From: an uncultured Bacillota bacterium | GTDB taxonomy: Bacteria; Bacillota_I; Bacilli_A; RFN20; CAG-826 | Reading direction: 5' to 3' | DNA length: 21,023 bases | Assembly: GCA_937876465.1 (NCBI GenBank) | Contig: CALEHV010000037.1 | Location: 1 to 21,023, forward strand | Shown: in pieces, positions 1-5,295 of the stretch | Position numbering within the stretch: position 1 is the first letter of the stretch | How the letters are laid out: each line of letters starts with the position of its first letter | Notes under the pieces: generated by a model | Databases searched by the model: none | What the model saw: only the letters and a program-made list of their open reading frames with translations | What the model was told of the DNA's origin: nothing | Translations under genes and position numbers: made by a program

Positions 1-73
1 CTAAATCGACAATAGCCCCTGCAATACGGTCAGCTAATTTGTCTGGATGTTTTGGGTTTACTTTTTCAAACAT
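1..73 (-). CDS. metK: S-adenosylmethionine synthetase, N-terminal fragment (runs off window)
   Basis: Only the first 24 codons are present. They read MFEKVNPKHPDKLADRIAG and continue AIVDL, matching the start of methionine adenosyltransferase, where an HPDK-x-AD-x-I-x-x-A-I-x-D motif forms part of the ATP/methionine site. The enzyme makes SAM from ATP and methionine. The start is fixed by a GGAGG at 80-84, 6 nt before the ATG. It lies at the downstream end of a module holding two DNA methyltransferases (1648-2883 and 3025-4269), so a role in supplying methyl donor for phage DNA modification is a reasonable inference. A terminator-like hairpin and a palindrome separate it from the DUF4314 gene, so it may be transcribed separately. 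The identification rests on a short but distinctive motif. Confidence 0.8.
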   Translation of the reverse strand, partial: MFEKVNPKHPDKLADRIAGAIVDL

Positions 74-107
74 AATTTTCCTCCATTTGTAAAAAAGTGT
101 GTTTTTC

Positions 108-139
108 TATATACCGATTAACAAGTTAATGGGTATATA
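108..139. promoter_or_regulatory. 32-bp interrupted palindrome upstream of metK
   Basis: Outer arms TATATACC (108-115) and GGTATATA (132-139) enclose inner arms ATTAAC (117-122) and GTTAAT (125-130), with only the central AA and one G:G position unpaired. It lies 35-66 nt upstream of the metK ATG. The dyad could be an operator for a dimeric regulator or an RNA hairpin. No run of T follows, so it is not an intrinsic terminator. Confidence 0.5.
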
Positions 140-142
140 AGC

Positions 143-170
143 AAAAAGGCTCCAAAATAGAGCCCTTATT
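143..170 (-). terminator. Intrinsic terminator between DUF4314 gene and metK
   Basis: On the minus strand, stem GGCTC (164-160) and GAGCC (152-148) with a 7-nt loop is followed at once by TTTTT (147-143). The stem is short, so read-through into metK is likely; it may act as a partial terminator that lowers metK expression. Confidence 0.5.
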
Positions 171-204
171 GATAGACTCGCAATATTAATATTGTGAGAC
201 TATC
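171..204. repeat. 34-bp near-perfect palindrome at the 3' end of the DUF4314 gene
   Basis: The dyad is centred between 187 and 188 on AATATTAATATT. Of 17 paired positions, all but two are complementary. It overlaps the DUF4314 stop codon (200-202) and lies just upstream of the terminator-like stem at 143-170. It could be an mRNA 3'-end stabiliser, part of a bipartite terminator, or a protein-binding dyad; the sequence alone does not decide. Confidence 0.55.
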
Positions 205-376
205 TAATAATTTCATATTTATCAACTTCAGGAATTAAGGCACATCCACCCCAACTTCCATGAATCTGACCAATATCATCTATGAATTCAACAATACCGG
301 TTTTACCTTCGTATTGTGGTTCATCTTGCATTGAGAGGATTTTGATTTTATCCCCTATTTTTATTTCTGAATTCAT
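200..376 (-). CDS. DUF4314 domain protein
   Basis: A 58-residue protein starting MNSEIKIGDKIKILSMQDEP. It has the DUF4314 pattern: a GD-x-I-x-x-L opening, a central G-x-V-x-x-I-DDIGQIH stretch, W-x-G-x, and an ending A-LIP-x-VD-x-Y-x-II. The family consists of small SH3-like barrel proteins found mainly in Firmicutes phages and conjugative elements; function is not established. The ATG overlaps the TGA of the upstream gene in an ATGA (373-376), which suggests translational coupling, and a GGTGGA site lies 6 nt before it. It sits between small phage genes and the SAM synthetase gene. Its length is normal for the family. Confidence 0.8.
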   Translation of the reverse strand: MNSEIKIGDKIKILSMQDEPQYEGKTGIVEFIDDIGQIHGSWGGCALIPEVDKYEIIR

Positions 377-621
377 TCGATATCCACCAACCCTTCTATA
401 TCGCCATTTTCGGCAAATTCCTTAATTTCATTGATTGTGTAAATTAACACCTCGGTGTCATTAAGGGTTTTAGGTTCATGGCAAGCGAATACGATTGAAT
501 TTCCGTTCCAAATACCAGCAACGTATCTAGGTTTCTTAAAAAGAATGACACTTCTACCGATTATAATTCCCTTATTTTCGGTAACTTTGATGGTAATTTC
601 TAAATTGATATCTTTATTCAT
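373..621 (-). CDS. Hypothetical phage protein, 82 aa
   Basis: I do not recognise the family. The 82-residue product begins MNKDINLEITIKVTENKGII and looks like a small mixed alpha/beta protein: alternating hydrophobic strands in the first 50 residues, then a basic segment around residues 28-33, and an acidic C-terminus (ENGDIEGLVDIE). There is no signal peptide or membrane segment. AAGGA lies 11 nt before the ATG. Its stop overlaps the DUF4314 start by 4 nt and its own start overlaps the upstream gene's end by 8 nt, so it is firmly part of the leftward operon. A frame on the opposite strand (455-691) covers part of it but has no ribosome binding site and opposes the operon. Confidence 0.65.
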   Translation of the reverse strand: MNKDINLEITIKVTENKGIIIGRSVILFKKPRYVAGIWNGNSIVFACHEPKTLNDTEVLIYTINEIKEFAENGDIEGLVDIE

Positions 622-847
622 ATTTATCGCAATCCTTCACGTACTTATTCCAAATTGGGAACTTATTCACTACTTCTTCATCGATGCATGAATACGTCGC
701 ACGTAGATTATTAAAATAATCAAGCAAACTGTTGTCACCTTTTTCCCTCCAGATTTCCTTACCCCTATGGATAAACACATATTCGGAAGTTTTCTTATCA
801 AAACCAAGTTGATTGATTCTTCCTCTACCTTCAGTAACTAAAAGCAT
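614..847 (-). CDS. Hypothetical phage protein, 77 aa
   Basis: Not recognised. I chose the ATG at 847 (MLLVTEGRGRINQLGFDKKT) because GGGAGG lies 7 nt upstream; an in-frame TTG at 862 would overlap the preceding gene and leave the Shine-Dalgarno inside the coding sequence. The product has a glycine/arginine-containing turn near residue 8, several aromatic residues (Y, W, F) spread through residues 20-66 and one Cys pair-like spacing (C and C near residues 54 and 73). No membrane segment. It lies 2 nt after the upstream 146-aa gene and overlaps the next gene by 8 nt. Confidence 0.6.
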   Translation of the reverse strand: MLLVTEGRGRINQLGFDKKTSEYVFIHRGKEIWREKGDNSLLDYFNNLRATYSCIDEEVVNKFPIWNKYVKDCDKYE

Positions 848-849
848 TA

Positions 850-1290
850 TTAGTCCTCCCAAGGTTCATTGAACCATTTCACTAATTCTTTAGAAGTATC
901 GCATTCAAATAAAGGTTCTTGAGAAAATTCGCCACCTTTGGTTCTTCTTCCAAAAACTGTATATTTGTGATTATTCCAACAACAATCAATTTGAATTGTA
1001 AATTGGACTTCGCCATCTTCTAAATCGGCAAATCTGAAGTCATCGTATAAAGGACCATTTAATGGGCAGTTGTTTTTGAACCAAACATAGTTTTTATCTA
1101 AATCAACCTTTCCTTTACCGTTAATTTTGATGATGATGTTTCCCATTTTATAGGTTTTTGCTCTAAGGGATGAATCTTTGCAAAACCAGTCCCACCATCC
1201 AGCTTTAATTTGGGTTTTAACATCACTTTCGGAATATTGTTCCGTCATGAAGTTAATACTCCATTCCCTAATAGTTAGTTTCTTTTCCAT
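850..1290 (-). CDS. Hypothetical phage protein, 146 aa
   Basis: I do not recognise this protein. The ATG at 1290 (MEKKLTIREWSINFM) follows AAAGGA by 6 nt; an in-frame TTG at 1311 lies inside the end of the upstream gene and lacks a site. The N-terminus (residues 1-40) is helical and tryptophan-rich (GWWDWFCKDSS), followed by a beta-rich middle with many aromatic residues and the pattern DLEDGEVQFTIQIDCCWNNH around residues 90-110. The size and composition suggest a cytoplasmic globular protein. It starts 14 bp inside the end of the upstream coiled-coil gene's region and belongs to the block of small genes between the methyltransferases and metK. Confidence 0.65.
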   Translation of the reverse strand: MEKKLTIREWSINFMTEQYSESDVKTQIKAGWWDWFCKDSSLRAKTYKMGNIIIKINGKGKVDLDKNYVWFKNNCPLNGPLYDDFRFADLEDGEVQFTIQIDCCWNNHKYTVFGRRTKGGEFSQEPLFECDTSKELVKWFNEPWED

Positions 1291-1303
1291 GAATTTTCCT
1301 TTC

Positions 1304-1564
1304 TTATTCAATGTTGTCTAGATTGTCTTCGCCTTCTTGAAGGGAATTTACTGTTTCCTCGATTGTGGATGCAGTTTCATCTAGCCAAGTTTGTCTTTCT
1401 TCTTGAAGGGTTGTTAATTCTTCCCTATTTTCGTAAGGTTCAATGTCAGAACTCTCGCTTTCGAGGTCGCTTTGAAGATCCTCAAATTCGATTCTTAGAG
1501 AACTTAATTTTTCCTTCAATTCTTCAATTCTTTTCTTGAATTGGGTTTTGGTATAAGTTGCCAT
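1304..1564 (-). CDS. Small coiled-coil phage protein, 86 aa
   Basis: The product is nearly all heptad-like: lysine/glutamate-rich helix at residues 5-35 (KKRIEELKEKLSSLRIEFED), an acidic linker, and a second helix at 48-75, ending in an acidic tail. This predicts a helical hairpin or a coiled-coil dimer. No enzyme motif and no membrane segment are visible. The start is secure: AAGGAGG lies 6 nt before the ATG. Upstream is an 83-bp gap after the C5 methyltransferase stop which may carry a promoter, so this could be the first gene of a small sub-operon. The function is unknown; a structural or scaffolding partner is possible but unsupported. Confidence 0.7.
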   Translation of the reverse strand: MATYTKTQFKKRIEELKEKLSSLRIEFEDLQSDLESESSDIEPYENREELTTLQEERQTWLDETASTIEETVNSLQEGEDNLDNIE

Positions 1565-1647
1565 AATTGACCTCCTTTTTGGTCATTAGTATATTCGCTC
1601 TATATCTAAGATATAGCAACTTATATAGCATCATAATTGATACAATT
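1565..1647 (-). promoter_or_regulatory. Gap with dyads upstream of the small-gene block
   Basis: This 83-bp AT-rich gap holds a perfect 7-bp dyad, CTATATC-TAA-GATATAG (1600-1616), and on the minus strand a directly repeated TGCTATAT about 12 nt apart. The Shine-Dalgarno of the next gene is bracketed by TGACC (1568-1572) and GGTCA (1581-1585), which could form a weak hairpin over it. Candidate -10 elements (TATACT, TATGAT) exist but no convincing -35 pair was found. Confidence 0.35.
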
Positions 1648-2883
1648 TTAAAGGCTAAATTGAACCTTCATTTCTTTGAAAATTGCCTCAAGTACATCGA
1701 CAACTATTGCATTACCAGCCATTCGATAATATTGGGTTTCTGAACACCCACTTTCAAAGGCTCTATCAATTCGTTCATCATTCCAACCCATCAAACGCCA
1801 ACATTCTCTTGGAGTTAATCTTCGGATATTGATTAAATCATCTTTATCATTAACAACTACTCCTACATCACAAATGCTAGTTTTTAAAGTTGGAATCATC
1901 GATTTTTGAACTACACCACGTTTGGATTTACATCTATTGGTATAAATTCCATCGCCAACTTCTGCAGCTGCATAGCCAGCTTTAGTAGCTTGTGGAACTA
2001 AAATGACATTATCCTTTTGAACCGTGGTTATCGTATTGACTATTGGTTCATCTTTAATTTCTAACTTTTGTACATTCTTGCCTTCACTATTTGGTCTACC
2101 TCTAATGGCACCAACAGCTGGAAGAATAACAAAGTTATCAGTTGCTCTTCCTCCTGGATGAGTTGTTATGGTATAAGCAATTTTAGATTCCTTATCGTGA
2201 GGTCTGAATCGCACACCACGAATGAAACCATTTCTATTTTCTAAATCACATGCATATTTGATGAACCTATCACTAAGAAAAAACCTCTCACCCACATTTG
2301 GTTCTAAGAGGTCTTGCAAAGTTGTTTTAAGTTTAACTGGATCAGGAAATTTGAAAACGCCATCATAATCTAAAACCGAAAGCATTAAACATCGTTCTCG
2401 ATTTTGAGGTACGCCATAATTTTTTGCATTCAAAACTTGGTAGAAGCTTTTGTATCCTAAACTTGAAAGGAAATCTATCCAAGTTTGGAATAAAGGCATA
2501 AACCTTTTTGAAACAATATTTTTGACATTTTCCATAAGCAAAAACTTAGGAAGTGTACCTTTTTCTTTAGAAACTTCTAATAAACGTTGTACTTCCCATA
2601 ACAAAGAAGAACCAGTATTAGAGTTCTTTTCAAAACCTTTCATTTGCCCTGAAATAGAAATATCAGTGCATGGAAATGAATACGTCCATAAATCAGCTTT
2701 AGGAAGTTCTTCAACTTTGGAAATGTCACCATAGTTAGGGACAAAGCCATGAAGAAACCTATAAGTTTTGTTGGCATAAGCATCAATATCGCTAGTTGCC
2801 ACTACTTCATTATCGATACCAGCACGCTTTAAAGCTTCGGCTTGGCTACCGATTCCAGAAAAAAGTTCAATTACTTTTAGCAT
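1648..2883 (-). CDS. C5-cytosine DNA methyltransferase
   Basis: An intact 411-residue DNA (cytosine-5) methyltransferase, which moves a methyl group from SAM to C5 of cytosine in a specific DNA site. Motif I is ELFSGIG at residues 6-12, motif IV has the catalytic Cys in PCTDIS (P71-C72), motif VI is ENV (118-120), motif VIII is QNRER (160-164), motif IX is RRLTPRECWRL, and motif X contains MAGNA (388-392). The stretch between VIII and IX is a long target-recognition region of phage type. GGAGGAG lies 4-6 nt before the ATG at 2883; an upstream in-frame start at 2964 has no usable site. It follows the ParB-methyltransferase gene by 141 bp. It probably protects phage DNA from host restriction; the target sequence cannot be read from the protein. 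Confidence 0.93.
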   Translation of the reverse strand: MLKVIELFSGIGSQAEALKRAGIDNEVVATSDIDAYANKTYRFLHGFVPNYGDISKVEELPKADLWTYSFPCTDISISGQMKGFEKNSNTGSSLLWEVQRLLEVSKEKGTLPKFLLMENVKNIVSKRFMPLFQTWIDFLSSLGYKSFYQVLNAKNYGVPQNRERCLMLSVLDYDGVFKFPDPVKLKTTLQDLLEPNVGERFFLSDRFIKYACDLENRNGFIRGVRFRPHDKESKIAYTITTHPGGRATDNFVILPAVGAIRGRPNSEGKNVQKLEIKDEPIVNTITTVQKDNVILVPQATKAGYAAAEVGDGIYTNRCKSKRGVVQKSMIPTLKTSICDVGVVVNDKDDLINIRRLTPRECWRLMGWNDERIDRAFESGCSETQYYRMAGNAIVVDVLEAIFKEMKVQFSL

Positions 2884-3024
2884 AATCTCCTCCAGTGTGT
2901 GGATGAAGTCAAGAAAGGATAAACGGCTCCACCCACTTGGAAAGGAGGTATTCATGGACATCAAACACGTAAATTTAAGTTTTTTCTTTTCCGCGTAAAG
3001 CAGAAAGATCTCAAAATATTAAAA
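2884..3024. other. Leader between two methyltransferase genes, with a 14-codon ORF on the opposite strand
   Basis: On the plus strand AAAGGAGGT is followed 4 nt later by ATG and 14 codons reading MDIKHVNLSFFFSA (2954-2998), the only rightward translation signal of this strength in the leftward operon. On the minus strand GTGGGTGGA and TCCACACAC flank a 24-nt segment and can pair with one mismatch just upstream of the Shine-Dalgarno of the C5 methyltransferase. Whether the mini-ORF is translated is unknown. Confidence 0.3.
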
Positions 3025-4269
3025 TTATTCTAAGAATCCGTTATCGTTTAGGACTTGATAATCCTTAATTCCTTCAAGAGGTATTTTTTCTCCATCACGA
3101 ATTAAAAAGCACCCTTCAAAGGTGCCTACGTTTCTTAGATATCTTTTTACAATTACATCAACATATCTTTCATCGAGCTCCATTAGATATGCGTTTCGAT
3201 TTATTTGATTTGCAGCAATAAGAGTGCTACCACTACCTCCAAATAAATCTAAGACTATTTCTTTTTGTTTAGAACTGTTTTTAATTGCTCGACCTACAAG
3301 TTCTAAAGGTTTCATAGTTGGATGAAGGTCATTTGCTTTTGGTTTGTTGTATTCCCAAATAGTGTCTTGGGTTCTATCATCAATGAAATAATGACTTGCT
3401 CCTTCTTTCCAGCCATAAAGGCAAGGTTCATGACGCCAGTGATAATCTTGGCGAGAAAGGACTAAGCTGTTTTTAACCCAAATTAAGCATTCAGCTAATT
3501 TGAAACCAGCTTCTTTAAATGCCTTTCTAAAATTCAAACCTTCACTATCTGCATGGAAACAATAGATGCTTCCACCAGGTTTGGTATGATTGAATAAATT
3601 TTTAAATGCTTTTAGAAGGAAATTATAGAAATCAGAATCCTTCATATTGTCGTTTTGGATTTTTAATCCATCAGCATTTGAAATATCAACATTGTAAGGT
3701 GGATCAGTAAAAACTAAATCGGCTTGTTTGCCATCCATTAATTTATTTACTGTTTCCTCATCGGTTGAATCACCACACATAAGTCGGTTATTTCCTAAAA
3801 GGAAGATATCACCTTTCTTAGCATATGGATTTTCAGGAAGTTCTTCATTTTCATCAAAATCGTCTTCTTTTACTTCTTTTTCGAGTTTATTAATTAGATC
3901 CTCGAATCCAAATTGAAGCATATCCATATTTATGTTTGCTAGTTCAACACTTAACTTACCCATATCCCATTTTGCTATTTCAGCAGTTTTGTTATCAGCA
4001 AGTCTCAATGCTTTAATTTCATCATCCGTTAAATCGGTAACGACAATAACAGGTACGCGTTCTAATCCTAATTTTTTAGATGCGAGCAAACGCGTATGTC
4101 CAGCAATAATCACATTGTTCTTATCAACAATAATAGGATTTCTAAAACCAAAGGTTTTGATTGAATTTGCAACTGCATCTACAGCTTCATCATTTAATCT
4201 AGGATTATTGTCGTAAGGAAGAATATCACTAGTCTTCATCAATACTATCTTGTCCGATACTTCTGGCAT
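3025..4269 (-). CDS. ParB-like domain fused to N6-adenine/N4-cytosine DNA methyltransferase
   Basis: A 414-residue two-domain protein. Residues ~5-80 form a ParB/Srx-like domain with the IIAGHTR motif (GHTR 57-60). Residues ~150-414 form a beta-class amino-methyltransferase: GDST (167-170), catalytic DPPY (189-192) comes before the SAM-binding DLFGGSGST (341-349), and HPTMKP lies at 316-321. DPPY does not by itself separate N6-adenine from N4-cytosine activity; N6-adenine is more usual for this phage family. GGAGG lies 9 nt before the ATG at 4269; an ATG at 4239 lacks a clear site. It overlaps the end of the small-terminase-like gene by 41 bp, and is followed by the C5 methyltransferase. The likely role is phage DNA modification. 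Confidence 0.9.
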   Translation of the reverse strand: MPEVSDKIVLMKTSDILPYDNNPRLNDEAVDAVANSIKTFGFRNPIIVDKNNVIIAGHTRLLASKKLGLERVPVIVVTDLTDDEIKALRLADNKTAEIAKWDMGKLSVELANINMDMLQFGFEDLINKLEKEVKEDDFDENEELPENPYAKKGDIFLLGNNRLMCGDSTDEETVNKLMDGKQADLVFTDPPYNVDISNADGLKIQNDNMKDSDFYNFLLKAFKNLFNHTKPGGSIYCFHADSEGLNFRKAFKEAGFKLAECLIWVKNSLVLSRQDYHWRHEPCLYGWKEGASHYFIDDRTQDTIWEYNKPKANDLHPTMKPLELVGRAIKNSSKQKEIVLDLFGGSGSTLIAANQINRNAYLMELDERYVDVIVKRYLRNVGTFEGCFLIRDGEKIPLEGIKDYQVLNDNGFLE

Positions 4270-4729
4270 TTTTAATTTCCTCCAAATCTTCATTTACTTT
4301 TTGTTCCATAAGTTTCAATCTTCTAAATGGAACGGAATACTGTTCACCATGAACCACTGCTAATAAATATTCGTTAGCATTAAGGTTCGGTGCATATTCT
4401 TGAACTGTTTCTCCAACGACCTGTTCATCAACAACTTTTCCACTTTTGTGTTTCAAGACTTTTCGTTGGATGGTGACTTTGTCACCTTTAGCAAGTTTTC
4501 TGATATTTGCTAAAAGTTCCTCACGGTCATCTTTTTTGGCATCCATCATTACTTGAATGATTTCAGGATGTCTCTTTTTTAAGGTTATTAACGTGGCCTG
4601 AGTAATGCTTAGGCAACTTGCAAGTTCGCCATCGCTGTAATTATTTAAAGCAGCTTTGACTAAAATCTTGCGGTACTCTGGCCATGTTCCATTTTCAATC
4701 CACGTTTGATAGGTGTCTTTTCTTGGCAT
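4229..4729 (-). CDS. HTH phage protein, candidate terminase small subunit
   Basis: A 166-residue protein starting MPRKDTYQTWIENGTWPEYR. Residues ~25-55 (YSDGELASCLSITQATLITL) look like a helix-turn-helix of the kind seen in small terminase subunits, and the C-terminal third (residues ~130-160) is a charged helix that could oligomerise. I cannot assign it to a named family with certainty. The position supports TerS: it is the first gene after a DUF1492/ArpU-like activator and a repeat-controlled promoter, as terS is in RinA/ArpU-type phages. Against this, methyltransferase genes and not a large terminase follow. The ATG at 4729 has GGAGG 9 nt upstream; a TTG at 4735 is too close to it. Confidence 0.6.
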   Translation of the reverse strand: MPRKDTYQTWIENGTWPEYRKILVKAALNNYSDGELASCLSITQATLITLKKRHPEIIQVMMDAKKDDREELLANIRKLAKGDKVTIQRKVLKHKSGKVVDEQVVGETVQEYAPNLNANEYLLAVVHGEQYSVPFRRLKLMEQKVNEDLEEIKNARSIGQDSIDED

Positions 4730-4757
4730 AGCCAAAATCCTCCATAAACGTGTTAGT

Positions 4758-4790
4758 AAAAAGAAAACCCACAGTTTTTACACTGCAGGT
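4758..4790 (-). terminator. Intrinsic terminator upstream of the small-terminase-like gene
   Basis: On the minus strand ACCTGCAGT (4790-4782) pairs with ACTGTGGGT (4775-4767) over 9 bp, two of them G-U, with a 6-nt loop, followed by TTTTCTTTTT (4767-4758). It lies downstream of the candidate promoter at 4807-4815 and upstream of the gene starting at 4729. It could end early transcription from the replication genes, or act as an attenuator of the promoter just before it. Confidence 0.65.
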
Positions 4791-4806
4791 CTTTACAAAA
4801 TTTTCT

Positions 4807-4815
4807 ATCATAACA
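4807..4815 (-). promoter_or_regulatory. Extended -10 promoter for the terminase/methylation block
   Basis: The minus strand reads TGTTATGAT, an extended -10 (TGn followed by TATGAT, one mismatch to TATAAT). No good -35 sits at the normal distance; instead the last unit of the 10-bp tandem repeats covers the -35 region. That pattern suits an activator-dependent promoter. Transcription would start near 4800. Confidence 0.5.
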
Positions 4816-4828
4816 CTAACACGTATGT

Positions 4829-4878
4829 TGATAGTTCACAACGGTTCATTATGGTCCATAACGGTTCATTACGGTTCA
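4829..4878 (-). repeat. Five 10-bp tandem repeats, candidate activator-binding array
   Basis: In minus-strand order the units are TGAACCGTAA, TGAACCGTTA, TGGACCATAA, TGAACCGTTG and TGAACTATCA, all in exact 10-bp register. A 10-bp period puts each unit on the same face of the helix. The first unit holds the last codons and stop of the DUF1492-like gene, and the last reaches the -35 position of the promoter at 4807-4815. The neighbouring DUF1492-like regulator is the natural candidate to bind it. Confidence 0.75.
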
Positions 4879-5294
4879 TCTTTAATTTCAACATAACTTA
4901 AGGCATCCCAATGCCATCGTTTTACCGTTGAAAGGGAGACATAAAGTTTGCTGCATATATCCTCCCAGGTACAATTATTAAGGTATCGCATAATTAGAAC
5001 ATTTCTATAATCTTGATTTTGAAGCTTCTCAATTGCAGCTAATACTTCAGCTTTAACTTTGTTAAGTTCTTCTTCAAGTTCACGAATTTTAGATTCAACT
5101 TCCATCTTTTTATCAATCCACTTAACAAAAGGTGCTTTTAAATCTCTTGTTTTTTGAACTACTGGTTGGTCGTAATTACCTCCAGGGATAGAATTGGATA
5201 AAATTTCGTATTCATGTTTAGTTATTTCGAGTTGTTCTATTCGATGCGAAATTCGGTAAGGTTTGGATAAGAATTGTTTTACTTCTTCGTACAT
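4869..5294 (-). CDS. DUF1492/ArpU-like late transcription regulator with sigma-70 region 4-like HTH
   Basis: A 141-residue protein. Residues 1-60 are a charged helical segment, 60-95 form a lysine/glutamate coiled coil (KKMEVESKIRELEEELNKVK), and 95-135 carry a sigma-70 region 4-like helix-turn-helix (YRNVLIMRYLNNCTWEDICS, then LYVSLSTVKRWHWDAL). Proteins of this build (DUF1492, ArpU, RinA) switch on late genes in Gram-positive phages and are often encoded next to terS. The ATG at 5294 follows GGGAGG by 8 nt and begins 1 nt after the SNF2 gene ends. Its own 3' end overlaps the tandem-repeat array at 4829-4878, the likely target. Target binding is inference. Confidence 0.8.
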   Translation of the reverse strand: MYEEVKQFLSKPYRISHRIEQLEITKHEYEILSNSIPGGNYDQPVVQKTRDLKAPFVKWIDKKMEVESKIRELEEELNKVKAEVLAAIEKLQNQDYRNVLIMRYLNNCTWEDICSKLYVSLSTVKRWHWDALSYVEIKDEP

Positions 5295-5295
5295 A

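Larger units (their letters stand above)
4748..4824. repeat. 10-bp inverted repeat bracketing the promoter-terminator block
   Basis: ACGTGTTAGT (4748-4757) and its exact complement ACTAACACGT (4815-4824) lie 57 bp apart. The right arm touches the extended -10 element and the left arm lies just before the Shine-Dalgarno of the small-terminase-like gene. The pair could be two binding sites for one protein, or could fold the leader into a long hairpin enclosing the terminator stem. Confidence 0.55.

Noticed and set aside
74..199. SAM riboswitch in front of metK
   Set aside because: The region consists of simple palindromes and a short terminator stem. I see no multi-helix core or conserved SAM-binding sequence of the known SAM riboswitch classes.
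2884..2964. N-terminal extension of the C5 methyltransferase from 2964
   Set aside because: Motif I normally lies within the first 15 residues, and GGAGGAG sits directly before the ATG at 2883. The extension has no ribosome binding site.
4829..4878. CRISPR-like array
   Set aside because: The units are 10 bp with no spacers, so this is a tandem repeat and not a CRISPR array. No CRISPR array or cas gene was seen anywhere in the window.
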